Shown here in pieces: positions 40,501 through 51,396 of a stretch of DNA of 64,000 nt. Position 1 is the stretch's first letter. Each line of letters starts with the position of its first letter. This DNA is from Arthrobacter frigidicola (GTDB taxonomy: Bacteria; Actinomycetota; Actinomycetes; Actinomycetales; Micrococcaceae). The notes below the pieces were generated by a model that saw nothing but the letters and a program-made list of their open reading frames with translations, was not told the DNA's origin and ran no database searches. Location of the stretch: NCBI GenBank assembly GCA_003602285.1, contig QZVU01000007.1, forward strand, positions 124,001 through 188,000, in the 5' to 3' direction. A program made the translations under genes and the position numbers.

Positions 40501-42190
40501 GCCCAGGGGGCCAAGCCCGGCGAAGGTGGACAGCTGATGAGCCAGAAGGTCTACCCGTGGATCGCCCGCACCCGGCACTCGACGCCGGGCGTCGGGCTCA
40601 TCTCGCCGCCGCCGCACCACGACATCTACTCCATCGAGGACCTCGCGCAGCTGATCTACGACCTGAAGCGCTCGAACCCCTCGGCCCGGGTGCACGTGAA
40701 GCTCGTCTCCGAGGTCGGCATCGGCACGGTCGCCGCCGGCGTCACGAAGGCCAAGGCCGACGTCGTGCTGGTCTCCGGGCACGACGGCGGCACCGGCGCC
40801 AGCCCGCTGAACTCCCTGAAGCACGCCGGCATGCCATGGGAGCTCGGCCTTGCGGAAACCCAGCAGACCCTGATGCTCAACGGGCTGCGCGACCGCGTCG
40901 TCGTGCAGGTGGACGGGCAGCTGAAGACCGGGCGCGACGTCGTCATCGCCGCCCTGCTGGGAGGCGAGGAGTTCGGCTTCGCCACCGCGCCGCTGGTCGT
41001 CTCGGGCTGCGTCATGATGCGGGTGTGCCACCTCGACACCTGCCCGGTCGGTGTCGCGACGCAGAACCCCGAGCTGCGCAGCCGGTTCACCGGCAAGCCG
41101 GAGTTCGTGGTGAACTTCTTCGAGTTCATCGCCGAGGAAGTCCGCGAGATCCTCGCAGAGCTCGGCTTCCGCACCCTCGAGGAGGCCATCGGCCGCACCG
41201 AGCTGCTCGATCTCAAGCAGGCTCTCGACCACTGGAAGGCCGACGGGCTCGACCTCGAGCCGATCCTGCGCGGCGGCGAAACCGGCCCGGACACCCCGCG
41301 GCGGAACCTCACCACGCAGAACCACGAGCTGGACAAGCACTTCGACAATCGGCTCATCAGTATGAGCGCCGAGGCGCTGGCCAACCGCTCGCCGGTGCGG
41401 ATCTCCGTGGACGTGGTAAACACCGACCGCTCGGTGGGCACCATGCTCGGCTACGAGGTGACCCGGCGGTTCGGCCTCGACACCCTGGCCACCGACACCA
41501 TCGACGTGACCCTCACCGGGCAGGCCGGGCAGTCCTTGGGTGCCTTCCTGCCCGCCGGGATCACCCTGCGGCTGCTGGGGGACTCCAACGACTACGTCGG
41601 CAAGGGCCTCTCCGGCGGCCGGATCATCGTCCGCCCGGACCGGGCCAACCTCTTCCACGCCGACCGCAACGTGATCGCCGGCAACGTGATCGGCTACGGC
41701 GCCACCAGCGGGGAGATGTTCCTCCGCGGGCAGGTGGGGGAGCGGTTCCTGGTGCGCAACTCCGGGGCCACGGCGGTGGCCGAAGGCATCGGGGACCACG
41801 GCTGCGAGTACATGACCGGCGGCCAGGCCCTCATCCTGGGCCGCACCGGCCGCAACTTCGGCGCCGGCATGTCCGGCGGCACGGCCTTCGTCCTCGATCT
41901 CGACCGGACCCGGATGAACAAGCAGAGCCTGGACAGCGGGGAGCTGCAGCTCGTGCCACTTGACGCCGAGGACATCGAGATCGTGCGCCGGCTGCTGATC
42001 CAGCACTCCGAGGAGACCGAATCCGCCCTCGCGGCCAGCCTGCTGGAGCGCTTCGACGACACAGTCGGACGCCTCACCAAGGTGCTGCCGCGCGACTACG
42101 CCGCCGTCCTCGATGCCAGGGCAAGCGCCGTCCAGCAGGGGCTCGACCCCGACGGCGAAGAAGTATGGACCAAGATCCTGGAGGTAACCG

Positions 42191-42198
<8 letters not shown>
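37564..42198 (+). CDS. gltB: glutamate synthase large subunit
   Basis: NADPH-dependent GOGAT alpha subunit, transferring the glutamine amide to 2-oxoglutarate. From ATG 37564 (GGGGAAGGA upstream) it has 1544 residues. The class II amidotransferase domain has its nucleophile at Cys54 ([10 protein letters not shown]), implying removal of a 53-residue propeptide, longer than the 36-42 usual elsewhere. The central and FMN-binding domains follow, with GEGGEDTDR and [11 protein letters not shown], then the 3Fe-4S cysteines ([13 protein letters not shown]) and the C-terminal GXGXG helix domain. The stop overlaps the gltD start by 8 nt. Confidence 0.96.
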
Positions 42199-43648
<1,450 letters not shown>

Positions 43649-43683
43649 GAGCGCACCTGACATTCGACCCCCCAAATCCCGAC

Positions 43684-43689
43684 TAGGCT
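43684..43689 (+). promoter_or_regulatory. -10 box of pyk, probable leaderless start
   Basis: TAGGCT ends 7 nt before the pyk ATG. A CTGACA sequence at 43657-43662 resembles a -35 box but is about 21 nt away, longer than optimal. The short distance suggests a leaderless pyk mRNA separate from gltBD. Confidence 0.45.
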
Positions 43690-43696
43690 AGGTTTC

Positions 43697-45190
43697 ATGA
43701 GACGCGCGAAAATTGTTGCAACATTCGGTCCTGCTATTGCCAGCTATGAGAACACTCTCGCTGTGCTTGAGGCCGGAGTGGACGTGGCCCGGATGAACAT
43801 GAGCCACGGGGACTACGAAGTCCATTCAAAGACCTATGAGAACGTCCGGAAGGCCTCGGCCGAACTGGGGAAGCCGGTGGGTATCTTCGCCGACCTTCAG
43901 GGACCCAAGATCCGCCTCGGCCGGTTCGAGAACGGACCCTACCCGCTGGCGCGCGGCGATGTGTTCACCATCACCACCGAGGACATCCTGGGCACCCAGG
44001 AAATCTCATCCACCACGTTCAAGGGCCTCCCGCAGGACGTCAACGTCGGGGACCTGCTCCTCATCGATGACGGCAAGGTCTCGCTGCGGGCCACCGCCGT
44101 TGACGACGTCAAGGTGGTCACCGAGGTCGTCGTCGGCGGCATGGTCTCGAACAACAAGGGCATCAACCTTCCCGGCGTCGCCGTGAACGTTCCGGCCCTG
44201 AGCGAGAAGGACGAGGACGATCTGCGCTGGGCCATCCAGACCGGCGTCGACATGGTCGCGTTGTCCTTCGTCCGCAACGCCTCCGACGTCAACCGGGTCC
44301 ACGAGATCATGGACGAGGAAGGGCGCCGCGTTCCGGTCATCGCGAAGATCGAGAAGCCGCAGGCCGTCGAGGCCCTCGAAGAGATCATTGACGCCTTCGA
44401 CGCCATCATGGTGGCCCGCGGTGACCTCGGCGTCGAACTGCCGCTGCAGGAAGTGCCGATCGTCCAGAAGCGTGCCATCGAACTGGCCCGCCGCTGGGCC
44501 AAGCCGGTCATCGTCGCCACGCAGGTGCTCGAGTCCATGATCGACAACCCCCGCCCCACCCGGGCGGAGGCCTCCGACTGCGCCAACGCGGTCCTGGACG
44601 GCGCCGACGCCGTCATGCTCTCCGGTGAGACCAGCGTGGGCAAGTACCCGATGGAAACCGTGAAAATCATGAACGACATCATCGAGTCCACCGAGCAGCA
44701 CGGCCTCGAGCGGGTGCCGGCCCTGGGCAGCAAGCCCAAGACCCGCGGCGGCGCAATCACCCGTGCCGCCGTCGAGATCGCCGACCAGCTGGACGCGAGG
44801 TACATCTGTACCTTCACCCAGTCCGGGGACTCGGCCCGCCGGCTCTCCCGGCTCCGCCCCAAGAAGCCGATGTTCGCCTTCACCCCGGTGCAGTCGACGC
44901 TCAACACCATGTCGCTCATCTGGGGTATCCAGCCGCTGCTCGTCGAGTTCGTCGCCCACACCGACGAGATGACCGCACAGGTGGACCGGACGCTGTTCGA
45001 CTCCGGGCTCGTGGAGGTTGACGACCTGGTGGTCATCGCGGCCGGTTCGCCTCCCGGACAGGCCGGATCGACCAACTCGATCAAGGTGCACCGCGTCGGC
45101 GACATCACCGACGCCGGGCAGCGCCCCGACGACCACACCTCGCCCAGCAAGGAGAAGGTCGGCCCCTGGCCGGTCAAGGGCAAGAAGTAA
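43697..45190 (+). CDS. pyk: pyruvate kinase
   Basis: Final ATP-forming step of glycolysis. It is 497 residues with a truncated-looking N-terminus (MRRAKIVATFGPA), typical of actinobacterial enzymes. The active-site region IAKIEKPQAVEALEEI holds the catalytic Lys, followed by MVARGDLGVELPL and the K+/ADP residues in NMSHGDYE. TQVLESMIDNPRPTRAEASD is partly visible as the next conserved block. The C-terminal allosteric domain is complete. It is followed by a strong terminator. Confidence 0.97.
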   Translation: MRRAKIVATFGPAIASYENTLAVLEAGVDVARMNMSHGDYEVHSKTYENVRKASAELGKPVGIFADLQGPKIRLGRFENGPYPLARGDVFTITTEDILGTQEISSTTFKGLPQDVNVGDLLLIDDGKVSLRATAVDDVKVVTEVVVGGMVSNNKGINLPGVAVNVPALSEKDEDDLRWAIQTGVDMVALSFVRNASDVNRVHEIMDEEGRRVPVIAKIEKPQAVEALEEIIDAFDAIMVARGDLGVELPLQEVPIVQKRAIELARRWAKPVIVATQVLESMIDNPRPTRAEASDCANAVLDGADAVMLSGETSVGKYPMETVKIMNDIIESTEQHGLERVPALGSKPKTRGGAITRAAVEIADQLDARYICTFTQSGDSARRLSRLRPKKPMFAFTPVQSTLNTMSLIWGIQPLLVEFVAHTDEMTAQVDRTLFDSGLVEVDDLVVIAAGSPPGQAGSTNSIKVHRVGDITDAGQRPDDHTSPSKEKVGPWPVKGKK

Positions 45191-45211
45191 AACCCTCCTT
45201 ACGCGCTAGAA

Positions 45212-45248
45212 GCAGAAGGACCCCGCCCGGTGGGCGGGGTCCTTCTGC
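45212..45248. terminator. strong bidirectional terminator between pyk and pdtaR
   Basis: A 17-bp perfect stem (45212-45228 with 45232-45248) closed by a 3-nt GGT loop, 22 nt after the pyk stop and 49 nt beyond the convergent ANTAR gene's stop. There is no long T tract. GGTCCTTCTGC is repeated once more at 45255-45265, just outside the stem. Confidence 0.85.
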
Positions 45249-45296
45249 GTTGCTGGTCCTTCTGCCTTACTGGAGGGCCGGCGGATCCGAACCGGG

Positions 45297-45899
45297 TCAG
45301 TTGACCTGGTTGATGATCGTCTCGGCGACCTCGCGCATGCTCAGGCGGCGGTCCATCGAGGTCTTCTGGATCCAGCGGAAGGCCTCGGGTTCGGTCAGGC
45401 CCATCTTGGTGGTGAGCAGGCTCTTGGCGCGCTCCACGAGCTTGCGGGTGGCGAACTGCTCCTGCAGGTCCGACACCTCGTTTTCGAGCGCGCGGATCTC
45501 CTCATAGCGGGACACCGCGATCTCGATGGCCGGCATGAGGTCCGCCGGGGTGAACGGCTTGACCACGTAGGCCATGGCGCCGGCCTCACGGGCCCGTTCC
45601 ACGAGTTCCTTCTGGCTGAAAGCGGTCAGCAGCACGACGGGGGCGATGCGAGCCTTGGCGATCTGCTCCGCGGCGGTGATGCCGTCCATGACCGGCATCT
45701 TGACGTCCATGAGCACCAGGTCCGGCTTGTGTTCCTTAGCGAGCTCCACAGCCTTCTCGCCGTTGTCGGCTTCTGCCACCACTTCGTAGCCTTCGCCCTG
45801 CAGGATCTCCACAATGTCGAGCCGGATCAATGTCTCATCCTCGGCGACGACGACCCGTCGGGCGGGACGTGAGGCGGGTGATTCCTTTGATTCAGACAC
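45297..45899 (-). CDS. pdtaR: ANTAR-domain response regulator (PdtaR-like)
   Basis: A 200-residue two-domain regulator. The receiver domain has the acidic pair in VVVAEDE, the phospho-acceptor Asp65 (LVLMDVKMP) and Lys114 (YVVKPF). The C-terminal ANTAR RNA-binding domain (EQFATRKLVERAKSLL, EAFRWIQKTSMDRRLSMREVAE in part) binds two-hexaloop RNAs to antiterminate. The partner kinase PdtaS is not nearby. I use GTG 45899 with AAGGAG upstream, since longer readings run through the neighbouring tRNA gene. Confidence 0.92.
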   Translation of the reverse strand: MSESKESPASRPARRVVVAEDETLIRLDIVEILQGEGYEVVAEADNGEKAVELAKEHKPDLVLMDVKMPVMDGITAAEQIAKARIAPVVLLTAFSQKELVERAREAGAMAYVVKPFTPADLMPAIEIAVSRYEEIRALENEVSDLQEQFATRKLVERAKSLLTTKMGLTEPEAFRWIQKTSMDRRLSMREVAETIINQVN

Positions 45900-46044
45900 G
45901 GTTGCTCCTTGGTTACTACTTCGTACCGACCGGTCGGAGGCGTCCCAACCGGTTCTCCGATCCAGCCTATCGGCATGTAGAGTTGTTTCGCGCACCGATG
46001 AATATGTGACTCCCCTCATTGGGGGTTTGCCGGGCGTGGTAGAG

Positions 46045-46126
46045 GCCCGAATGGCGGAATTGGCAGACGCGCTGCACTCAAAATGCAGTATCGGAAGGTG
46101 TGTGGGTTCGAGTCCCACTTCGGGCA
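46045..46126 (+). tRNA. tRNA-Leu (anticodon CAA)
   Basis: An 82-nt class II tRNA. The acceptor stem GCCCGAA/TTCGGGC pairs perfectly. The anticodon stem CTGCA/TGCAG carries loop CTCAAAA, giving anticodon CAA (reads UUG). A long variable arm is present, and the T arm is GTGGG-TTCGAGT-CCCAC. The discriminator is A46126 and CCA is not encoded. Its last 22 nt are the start of the 29-bp sequence repeated downstream, so this gene is the integration target, kept intact. Confidence 0.97.
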
Positions 46127-46320
46127 CATGTTTCCCCTAGTCAGAGGCCCTTGTGCTCTCTGACTGTGGACAGCCGGCCCAATTCTGTGGTCCGGGGGCC
46201 GGTTCTGGTGGCTAGGTTGGGGGTTGCCGGGGGCGGGATGCCTCCTTTCTCACGCGGTGCCCGGGTTGGGCTTTCTTACTAGATCATGGGGGAGCGGCGG
46301 GTTTGCTGCATGACTGTGGT
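46105..46320. repeat. copy A of the tRNA-end/left-end repeat (att-like, inside intact tRNA)
   Basis: The first 29 bases (46105-46133), made of the tRNA T loop to 3' end plus 7 nt, are identical in all four copies. Homology then continues with substitutions for about 185 nt. It includes an 8-bp hairpin AGTCAGAG/CTCTGACT just after the tRNA, the block CAGCCGGCCCAATTCTG and the end block CATGACTGTGGT. The hairpin may be the tRNA terminator. Confidence 0.95.
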
Positions 46321-46426
46321 CGAGGTTTTGCGGCAGGTGAGACTTAGGGGTCGAGCCTTTCAACCCAGCCATAACAATCAGGCTCTGCCAAGAAGCTGCC
46401 AGCTGGCACCGTAACCTGTCCTCTTC

Positions 46427-47068
46427 CTATCCCTGGGCGAGGTTTGTGACCAGATTGATGGCAACCGCGATCAGGACTGTGCCGAAGAAGTACGAAAGGA
46501 GGGCGTGAAAGAGCGCTTTGCGCCGGATCTCCGTGTTGATCGGCTCGACTTCGGGCGCGGCGTAGGACATTCCGATGGTGAAGGCGAAGTAGGCGAAGTC
46601 GCTGTAGGTGGGTTGCGTTTCCTGCTTCACATCGAACCCGTCGGCGTCGTGATCGACGAAGTACATGCGGGCGTACTTCAGGGCATAGACGGTGTTGACG
46701 AGGGCCCAGGCGACCATGGTGCCGAGGACGCCCAGGATGACCAGTGCCACCGAGGTGGGATCTCCGCTTTGGCTGCGGGACTGGACCAGGGCGATGACCA
46801 CGGCGGCGATGCTCGCGATACAAGCGGTGACGATCGCGTCATCGGTCACACGGGAGGCGGACTCCTCTCGCGCGATTTGTTCAGTGCCTTCCGGGTCCTG
46901 CCGCCAGCAGATCCGCCACGCCCATGCCAGAGCGAGCCCACCTGCGGTGCACCACGCGACCAGGGGCCCGAGGGCAGGGGCCAGCGCCACCGCTGCCACA
47001 ACACCGGTCAGGGCGCCGACCGCGAGGCAGACAAGAGCACGGCGGGCTGAGAGGATCCGATCGGGCAT
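46427..47068 (-). CDS. DUF1345 family membrane protein
   Basis: A 213-residue protein with about five hydrophobic segments and the DUF1345 features YSDFAYFAFTIGMSY and an internal ALVNTVYALKYAR. These proteins have a channel-like appearance, but no function is established. GAGGAG precedes ATG 47068; the frame is open a further 48 codons without supporting signals. It is last in the minus-strand cluster, 200 nt after the preceding gene. Confidence 0.78.
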   Translation of the reverse strand: MPDRILSARRALVCLAVGALTGVVAAVALAPALGPLVAWCTAGGLALAWAWRICWRQDPEGTEQIAREESASRVTDDAIVTACIASIAAVVIALVQSRSQSGDPTSVALVILGVLGTMVAWALVNTVYALKYARMYFVDHDADGFDVKQETQPTYSDFAYFAFTIGMSYAAPEVEPINTEIRRKALFHALLSYFFGTVLIAVAINLVTNLAQG

Positions 47069-47269
47069 CGACGCTCCTCGAGACGACTGGATGGGCGGGC
47101 AGGACCGGGAGCGCGGGCACCTGGAGATCAGACCCCGGTAGGGTGCGGCAGCACGGTTTACTGCCGGACGGCCGATGCGAACCGTCGAGGCGTCGCGGGC
47201 CGCCGGCACCACGGCCGCGGCGAGCAGTTAGCTCCCGCGGATGATGCCGGCGGGCCGGCAGGTGCGGGG

Positions 47270-47845
47270 TCAGGTTTGGCGGAGCCTGGCGAGCCGGCGG
47301 GCGGCGGCGATCGCGAGCCCTCCGGCGAGGATCCAGGGACCGCCAACGATGATCGGGTCGATCCACTGGTGGTTCAGGTCAGCGCGTTTGGTCCCGGTCC
47401 GTGAGGCGATGCCGTGGCGGGTGAACTCGCTGAGGACCCCCGTTTCGGTGATGGGGTTATCCGGGCGCAGGGTCGCGAACGAGGCCAGATGGTGTTCCCA
47501 GGCGTCGACCCGGTCCGCGGCGAGCAGCAGCAGCCAGTGCGCTGCCCTCCCTTCGCTGTACTTCTTGTAGGAGTATTTCCGGATGGCCCCCGACAGGCCC
47601 TTGGGTGGGGTGGTGGTGCCGAAGACCGGGGTAAGGAACTTGTGTTCGATCGAGCGTTCCCGAGGCCATTTCTCGGGCTGGCGTTCGGGGAACTCCCAGT
47701 GCGCCCCGCTGAATTCCGGGTCGAACTGTTCCTTGGGCACCGAGGGCCGGTCCTTGGGGTCCAGGTCGGCGCCCCAGCCGGGAATTGCGGCACGCAGCTC
47801 CTCGTTTGATCGGACCCGGGGTGGTTTGTGCGCTGTATACGGCAT
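47270..47845 (-). CDS. hypothetical protein with C-terminal membrane anchor
   Basis: A 191-residue protein I do not recognise. Most of it is soluble, polar and rich in Pro, Trp and charged residues. One hydrophobic helix near the C-terminus (IIVGGPWILAGGLAIAAA) is followed by an Arg-rich end, suggesting a tail-anchored protein facing the cytoplasm. It starts 13 nt after the dehydrogenase stop, so it is translated from the same mRNA. A role with the dehydrogenases is inferred from position only. Confidence 0.75.
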   Translation of the reverse strand: MPYTAHKPPRVRSNEELRAAIPGWGADLDPKDRPSVPKEQFDPEFSGAHWEFPERQPEKWPRERSIEHKFLTPVFGTTTPPKGLSGAIRKYSYKKYSEGRAAHWLLLLAADRVDAWEHHLASFATLRPDNPITETGVLSEFTRHGIASRTGTKRADLNHQWIDPIIVGGPWILAGGLAIAAARRLARLRQT

Positions 47846-47858
47846 GGTGGTCCTTCCT

Positions 47859-49007
47859 CTAGTTGGCGCTGGGGATCACAAGCGGCTTGATGCAGTTATC
47901 GAGCTTGGCGGAGAAGATGTGGTAGCCCTCGGCGATGTGCTCGAGCGGGATCCGGTGGGTGACGATGTCGCTGGGCTTGAGGTGGCCGTTGCGGATGTGC
48001 TCCAACAGGCGCGGCCACTGCCGTTTGACCGGGCACTGGTTCATCCGCAGGGTGAGCCCCTTGTTCATCGCGTCGCCGAACTTCACGGAGCTGAACAGGG
48101 GCCCGTAGGCGCCGACCACCGACACCGTCCCGCCCTTGCGGACCGAATCGATCGCCCAGTTCAACGCGATCGGGGAGCCGGCCTGCAGCTTGAACTTCGA
48201 GGAGGTCACGTGCTGCAGGAAGTTCCCGTCGGCCTCGGCCCCGACCGCGTCGATCACGACGTCGGCACCCAGGAAGTCGGTGGCCTTCTTCATCTCGACG
48301 ACGATGTCGTCGTACTCGGCGAAGTTGTAGGTTTCCGCGTGGGCGAAGGTGCGCGCCTTCTCGAGCCGGTACTCGAGATGGTCGATGACGATCACCCGCC
48401 CGGCGCCCATCAGCCAGGAGGATTTTGCGGCGAACAGGCCAACCGGCCCGGCGCCGAAGACGATGACCGTGTCGCCCTCGACGATGCTGCCCAGCTGCGC
48501 CCCGAAGTACCCGGTGGGCAGGGCATCGGTGAGCAGCACCGCATCCTCATCCTCAAGCCAGTCCGGAATCAGGCCCGGCCCGACATCGGCGAAGGGCACC
48601 CGCACGTACTCCGACTGCCCGCCGTCGTACCCGCCGCAGGTGTGGGAGTACCCGTAGATCCCGCCCACGGCGGTGGCATTGGGATTCACATTGTGGCAGT
48701 TGGAATACAGCCCGCGGGCACAGAAATAGCACGTGCCGCAGAATATATTGAACGGAACCATCACCCGGTCACCGGGTTTGAGGTTCCGCACCGAGGAACC
48801 GACCTGCTCAACCACTCCAATGAATTCATGGCCGAACGTCATTCCCACCCGGGTATCGGGCATCATGCCGTGATAGAGGTGGAGATCCGACCCGCAGATG
48901 GCCGCCCTTGTCACCCTCACAATCGCGTCATTCGGGTGCTCAATCGGAGGAATGTCCTTCTCCTCGACCCGGATCTTATAGGGTCCGCGGTAAACCATTG
49001 CACGCAT
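47859..49007 (-). CDS. zinc-dependent medium-chain alcohol dehydrogenase
   Basis: A 382-residue MDR oxidoreductase. Catalytic zinc ligands are Cys38 (AICGSD) and His60-Glu61 (TFGHEF). Structural zinc cysteines are 90, 93, 96 and 104 (FCGTCYFCARGLYSNC). The NAD-binding motif is VFGAGPVGLFAA. It is similar in layout to the glutathione-independent formaldehyde dehydrogenase family and to the neighbouring gene, suggesting an old duplication. GGAGGT lies 7 nt before ATG 49007, preferred to GTG 49016. The substrate is probably a short alcohol or aldehyde. Confidence 0.87.
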   Translation of the reverse strand: MRAMVYRGPYKIRVEEKDIPPIEHPNDAIVRVTRAAICGSDLHLYHGMMPDTRVGMTFGHEFIGVVEQVGSSVRNLKPGDRVMVPFNIFCGTCYFCARGLYSNCHNVNPNATAVGGIYGYSHTCGGYDGGQSEYVRVPFADVGPGLIPDWLEDEDAVLLTDALPTGYFGAQLGSIVEGDTVIVFGAGPVGLFAAKSSWLMGAGRVIVIDHLEYRLEKARTFAHAETYNFAEYDDIVVEMKKATDFLGADVVIDAVGAEADGNFLQHVTSSKFKLQAGSPIALNWAIDSVRKGGTVSVVGAYGPLFSSVKFGDAMNKGLTLRMNQCPVKRQWPRLLEHIRNGHLKPSDIVTHRIPLEHIAEGYHIFSAKLDNCIKPLVIPSAN

Positions 49008-49061
49008 CAGTGCCACCTCCAGATTGTTTGTTCACACATCGAATGTTCCGTGCTCGTGCTT

Positions 49062-50210
49062 TCAGGTTCCGGCGGGGTGGAGGACGACTTTGGTCCAGCC
49101 GTCTTCGCGCCGGTCGAAGCTCTCGTAGGCTTCGGGGGCGCGGTCCAGCGGCAGTTCGTGGCTGACGATGAAGGAGGGGGTCGCCTTTCCGCCGGCGATC
49201 AGGTCGCGCAGGGCCCGGTTGTACTTCTTGACCGGGGCCTGCCCGGAGCCCATCGTCTGTCCCTTGAACCAATAGTTTCCGTAGTCGAAAGCCACCTGGC
49301 CCTGCTTGGCGAGCTTGTCGGGGCCCCCGGGGTCCTGGGGCAGGAACACCCCGACTACGCCCAGGCCGCCAACGAACCGGACCGAGTCCACGAGCCGGTT
49401 CAGGGTCAGGTTGGGCTGTTCGTTTCCGTCCGGGTCGTGGGCCTGGTAGCCGACGCATTCGCAGCCGCGGTCGGCCCCGAACCCCATGGTCTGGTCCTTG
49501 ACGAACTCGACCGGGTCGGTCGTGGAATCATCAACCGGGATGGCCCCGATCTGTTCCGCCAGCTTCAGGCGGTCTTTTTGACGGTCAACGACCATGACCT
49601 TGCCGGCGCCCTTGAGGATGGCCGAGTAGGCTGCCATGAGTCCCACGGGTCCTGCGCCGTAGATGACCACGGAATCGCCCGGATACACCCCGGCGAGTTC
49701 GGTGGCGTGCCAGCCGGTGGGAAAGATGTCGGCGACCATGACGTAGTCGAGCTCTTTCTCCGCGGCGTCCTCGCCCAGGCGCAGGCAGTTGAAATCCCCG
49801 TACGGCACGCGCAGGTACTCTGCCTGCCCGCCCTGGTACGGGCCCATGTCCGCGAACCCGTAGGCCGCTCCGGCGAGCTTGGGTTCGGGCTGCATGGTCA
49901 GGCAGTAATTGGTGAAGCCCCGTTCGCAGTTTTTACAGAAACCGCACGCGATATTGAACGGCAGCACGACACGTTCACCCACCTGCACCTTGCTGACCGC
50001 CGGACCGGCCTCGATCACTTCACCAAGGTTCTCGTGCCCCAGGCTGCGCCCGGGTTCAAAGCTCGTGCGGCCCTCGTACATGTGCAGGTCCGAGCCGCAG
50101 ATATTCGAAGAAGTAATCCGCACCAGCACATCAGCGGGATGTTCAATCCTGGCGTCCGGCACGTCCTCAACCGCGACATTGTGCGGTCCCTTATAAACTA
50201 CAGCTTTCAT
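49062..50210 (-). CDS. glutathione-independent formaldehyde dehydrogenase-like enzyme
   Basis: A 382-residue zinc MDR enzyme resembling Pseudomonas putida FdhA, which oxidises formaldehyde with bound NAD. Shared features include SSNICGSDLHMYEGRT (Cys38), LGHENLGEV (His59), structural Cys89/92/95/103, and GPYQGGQAEYLRVPYGDFN. ADIFPTGWHAT and SGQAPVKKYNRALR also match. AAGGAG lies upstream of ATG 50210. First gene of the minus-strand cluster, with the next dehydrogenase 54 nt downstream, and divergent from the LysR gene. The exact substrate remains to be shown. Confidence 0.85.
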   Translation of the reverse strand: MKAVVYKGPHNVAVEDVPDARIEHPADVLVRITSSNICGSDLHMYEGRTSFEPGRSLGHENLGEVIEAGPAVSKVQVGERVVLPFNIACGFCKNCERGFTNYCLTMQPEPKLAGAAYGFADMGPYQGGQAEYLRVPYGDFNCLRLGEDAAEKELDYVMVADIFPTGWHATELAGVYPGDSVVIYGAGPVGLMAAYSAILKGAGKVMVVDRQKDRLKLAEQIGAIPVDDSTTDPVEFVKDQTMGFGADRGCECVGYQAHDPDGNEQPNLTLNRLVDSVRFVGGLGVVGVFLPQDPGGPDKLAKQGQVAFDYGNYWFKGQTMGSGQAPVKKYNRALRDLIAGGKATPSFIVSHELPLDRAPEAYESFDRREDGWTKVVLHPAGT

Positions 50211-50293
50211 TTCTCGCTCCTTGATCGATGCAGCAACGAAGATGACGCCGACCCAGCGGCCTCCTCGCCTTCGGCGAACCATCGAGGCAACAC

Positions 50294-50318
50294 GTCAACG
50301 CACAACTCGATTGTTGAC
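50294..50318. promoter_or_regulatory. candidate LysR operator
   Basis: GTCAAC (50294-50299) and its reverse complement GTTGAC (50313-50318) are separated by 13 nt, in the 175-nt gap between the divergent dehydrogenase and LysR genes. This is the location and dyad type of a LysR-family site. The right half also contains TTGACC, which could be a -35 box for the LysR gene. Confidence 0.5.
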
Positions 50319-50385
50319 CTCACCGCAGGTGACCACCACGACACAATTCCTCCGGCCCGTGAGCAAGGGACTAATGTGGCTGACC

Positions 50386-51396
50386 ATGGAGTTGCGACAC
50401 CTGCGGTACTTCGTGGCGGTGGCCGAGGAACGGCACTTCGGCCGCGCCGCCCGCAGGCTGCGCATCGCCGCCCCGTCGCTGTCCCAACAGATCAAGGTCC
50501 TGGAACGGGACCTGCGCGTCACCTTGTTTGAGCGCAGCCCCCGCCATGTCGTCCTGACCCCCGCCGGGGAGGTGTTGCTCGAACACGCCCACGTCCTGCT
50601 GGCCCGGGCCGACCGTGCCCGCTCCGAGGTCCGCGGCGCTGACGGCCGTCATCGGCATATCATCCTGCGCGCCGCTCCCGGCGTGGAGCACATTCTCGAA
50701 GGTGCCCTGGGCCGCCTGTCCGGGCTGGCCTCCGAGCTGGAGGTCACCGCTATGACCGCCACCGACAGCGACGCGATCCGCGCGGTCCGGGAAGAGCACA
50801 TCGACGCCGCCATCGTGTGGATTCGCTGCGCTCAGGACCAGGACCTTCCGGGACAGATCCTGGCTCACGTGCCCCTGCACCTGGCCCTGCCGGCCGGGCA
50901 CCGGCTCGCCGCCGCGGAAGCCGTCCCGGTCACCGACCTCGCCGACGAGACGGTCGTGATGATCCCCCGCGAACTGTTCCCCGGCATCTACGACCACATC
51001 CTCGCCCACCTGCTCCCCGCGGGCCCGTCCCGCCCCGACCAGGTACTCACCCCGGCGAATCTCATCAACGCCCCCGAAGCCCTGCTCCGCGCCGTCGCCG
51101 CGGGCCACGGGGTGGCACCGGTCGCCCCCGCGGTGGCCGAACACCTCGCGGTACCCGGAATCATCCTCCGCCTTCTGGCGCCACCCCTTGCAGCGCCCCT
51201 CGAACTGGTCTGGCACGAACCCGCCCACCCCGCCCTCCCCGACCTCATCGCCCTGCTCACCGGCCCCGCACAACAGGCACCCGCCGATGACCAGGGCCGC
51301 GGACGGCACCAAACACCCCGTCCCCAGCAATCCCTCCACAACCACCCCACCGACCGGAACCAACCTCTCCTGACAGGGCCCCAAGCCAACAGGTGA
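50386..51396 (+). CDS. LysR family transcriptional regulator
   Basis: A 336-residue regulator beginning MELRHLRYFVAVAEERHFGRAARRL, the standard LysR winged-helix start (given in part), with SLSQQIKVLERDLR as the recognition helix region. The effector domain runs from about residue 90 to 300. The last 45 residues are Pro/Gln/His-rich and unlike the family. ATG 50374, four codons upstream and nearer to an AAGGGA site, is an alternative start. Divergent placement suggests it controls the formaldehyde/alcohol dehydrogenase cluster. Confidence 0.88.
   Translation: MELRHLRYFVAVAEERHFGRAARRLRIAAPSLSQQIKVLERDLRVTLFERSPRHVVLTPAGEVLLEHAHVLLARADRARSEVRGADGRHRHIILRAAPGVEHILEGALGRLSGLASELEVTAMTATDSDAIRAVREEHIDAAIVWIRCAQDQDLPGQILAHVPLHLALPAGHRLAAAEAVPVTDLADETVVMIPRELFPGIYDHILAHLLPAGPSRPDQVLTPANLINAPEALLRAVAAGHGVAPVAPAVAEHLAVPGIILRLLAPPLAAPLELVWHEPAHPALPDLIALLTGPAQQAPADDQGRGRHQTPRPQQSLHNHPTDRNQPLLTGPQANR

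Noticed and set aside
45900-46127. N-terminal extension of the ANTAR regulator through the tRNA-Leu gene
   Set aside because: The extra codons are the antisense of the tRNA. GTG 45899 has a good ribosome-binding site and gives a normal receiver-domain start.
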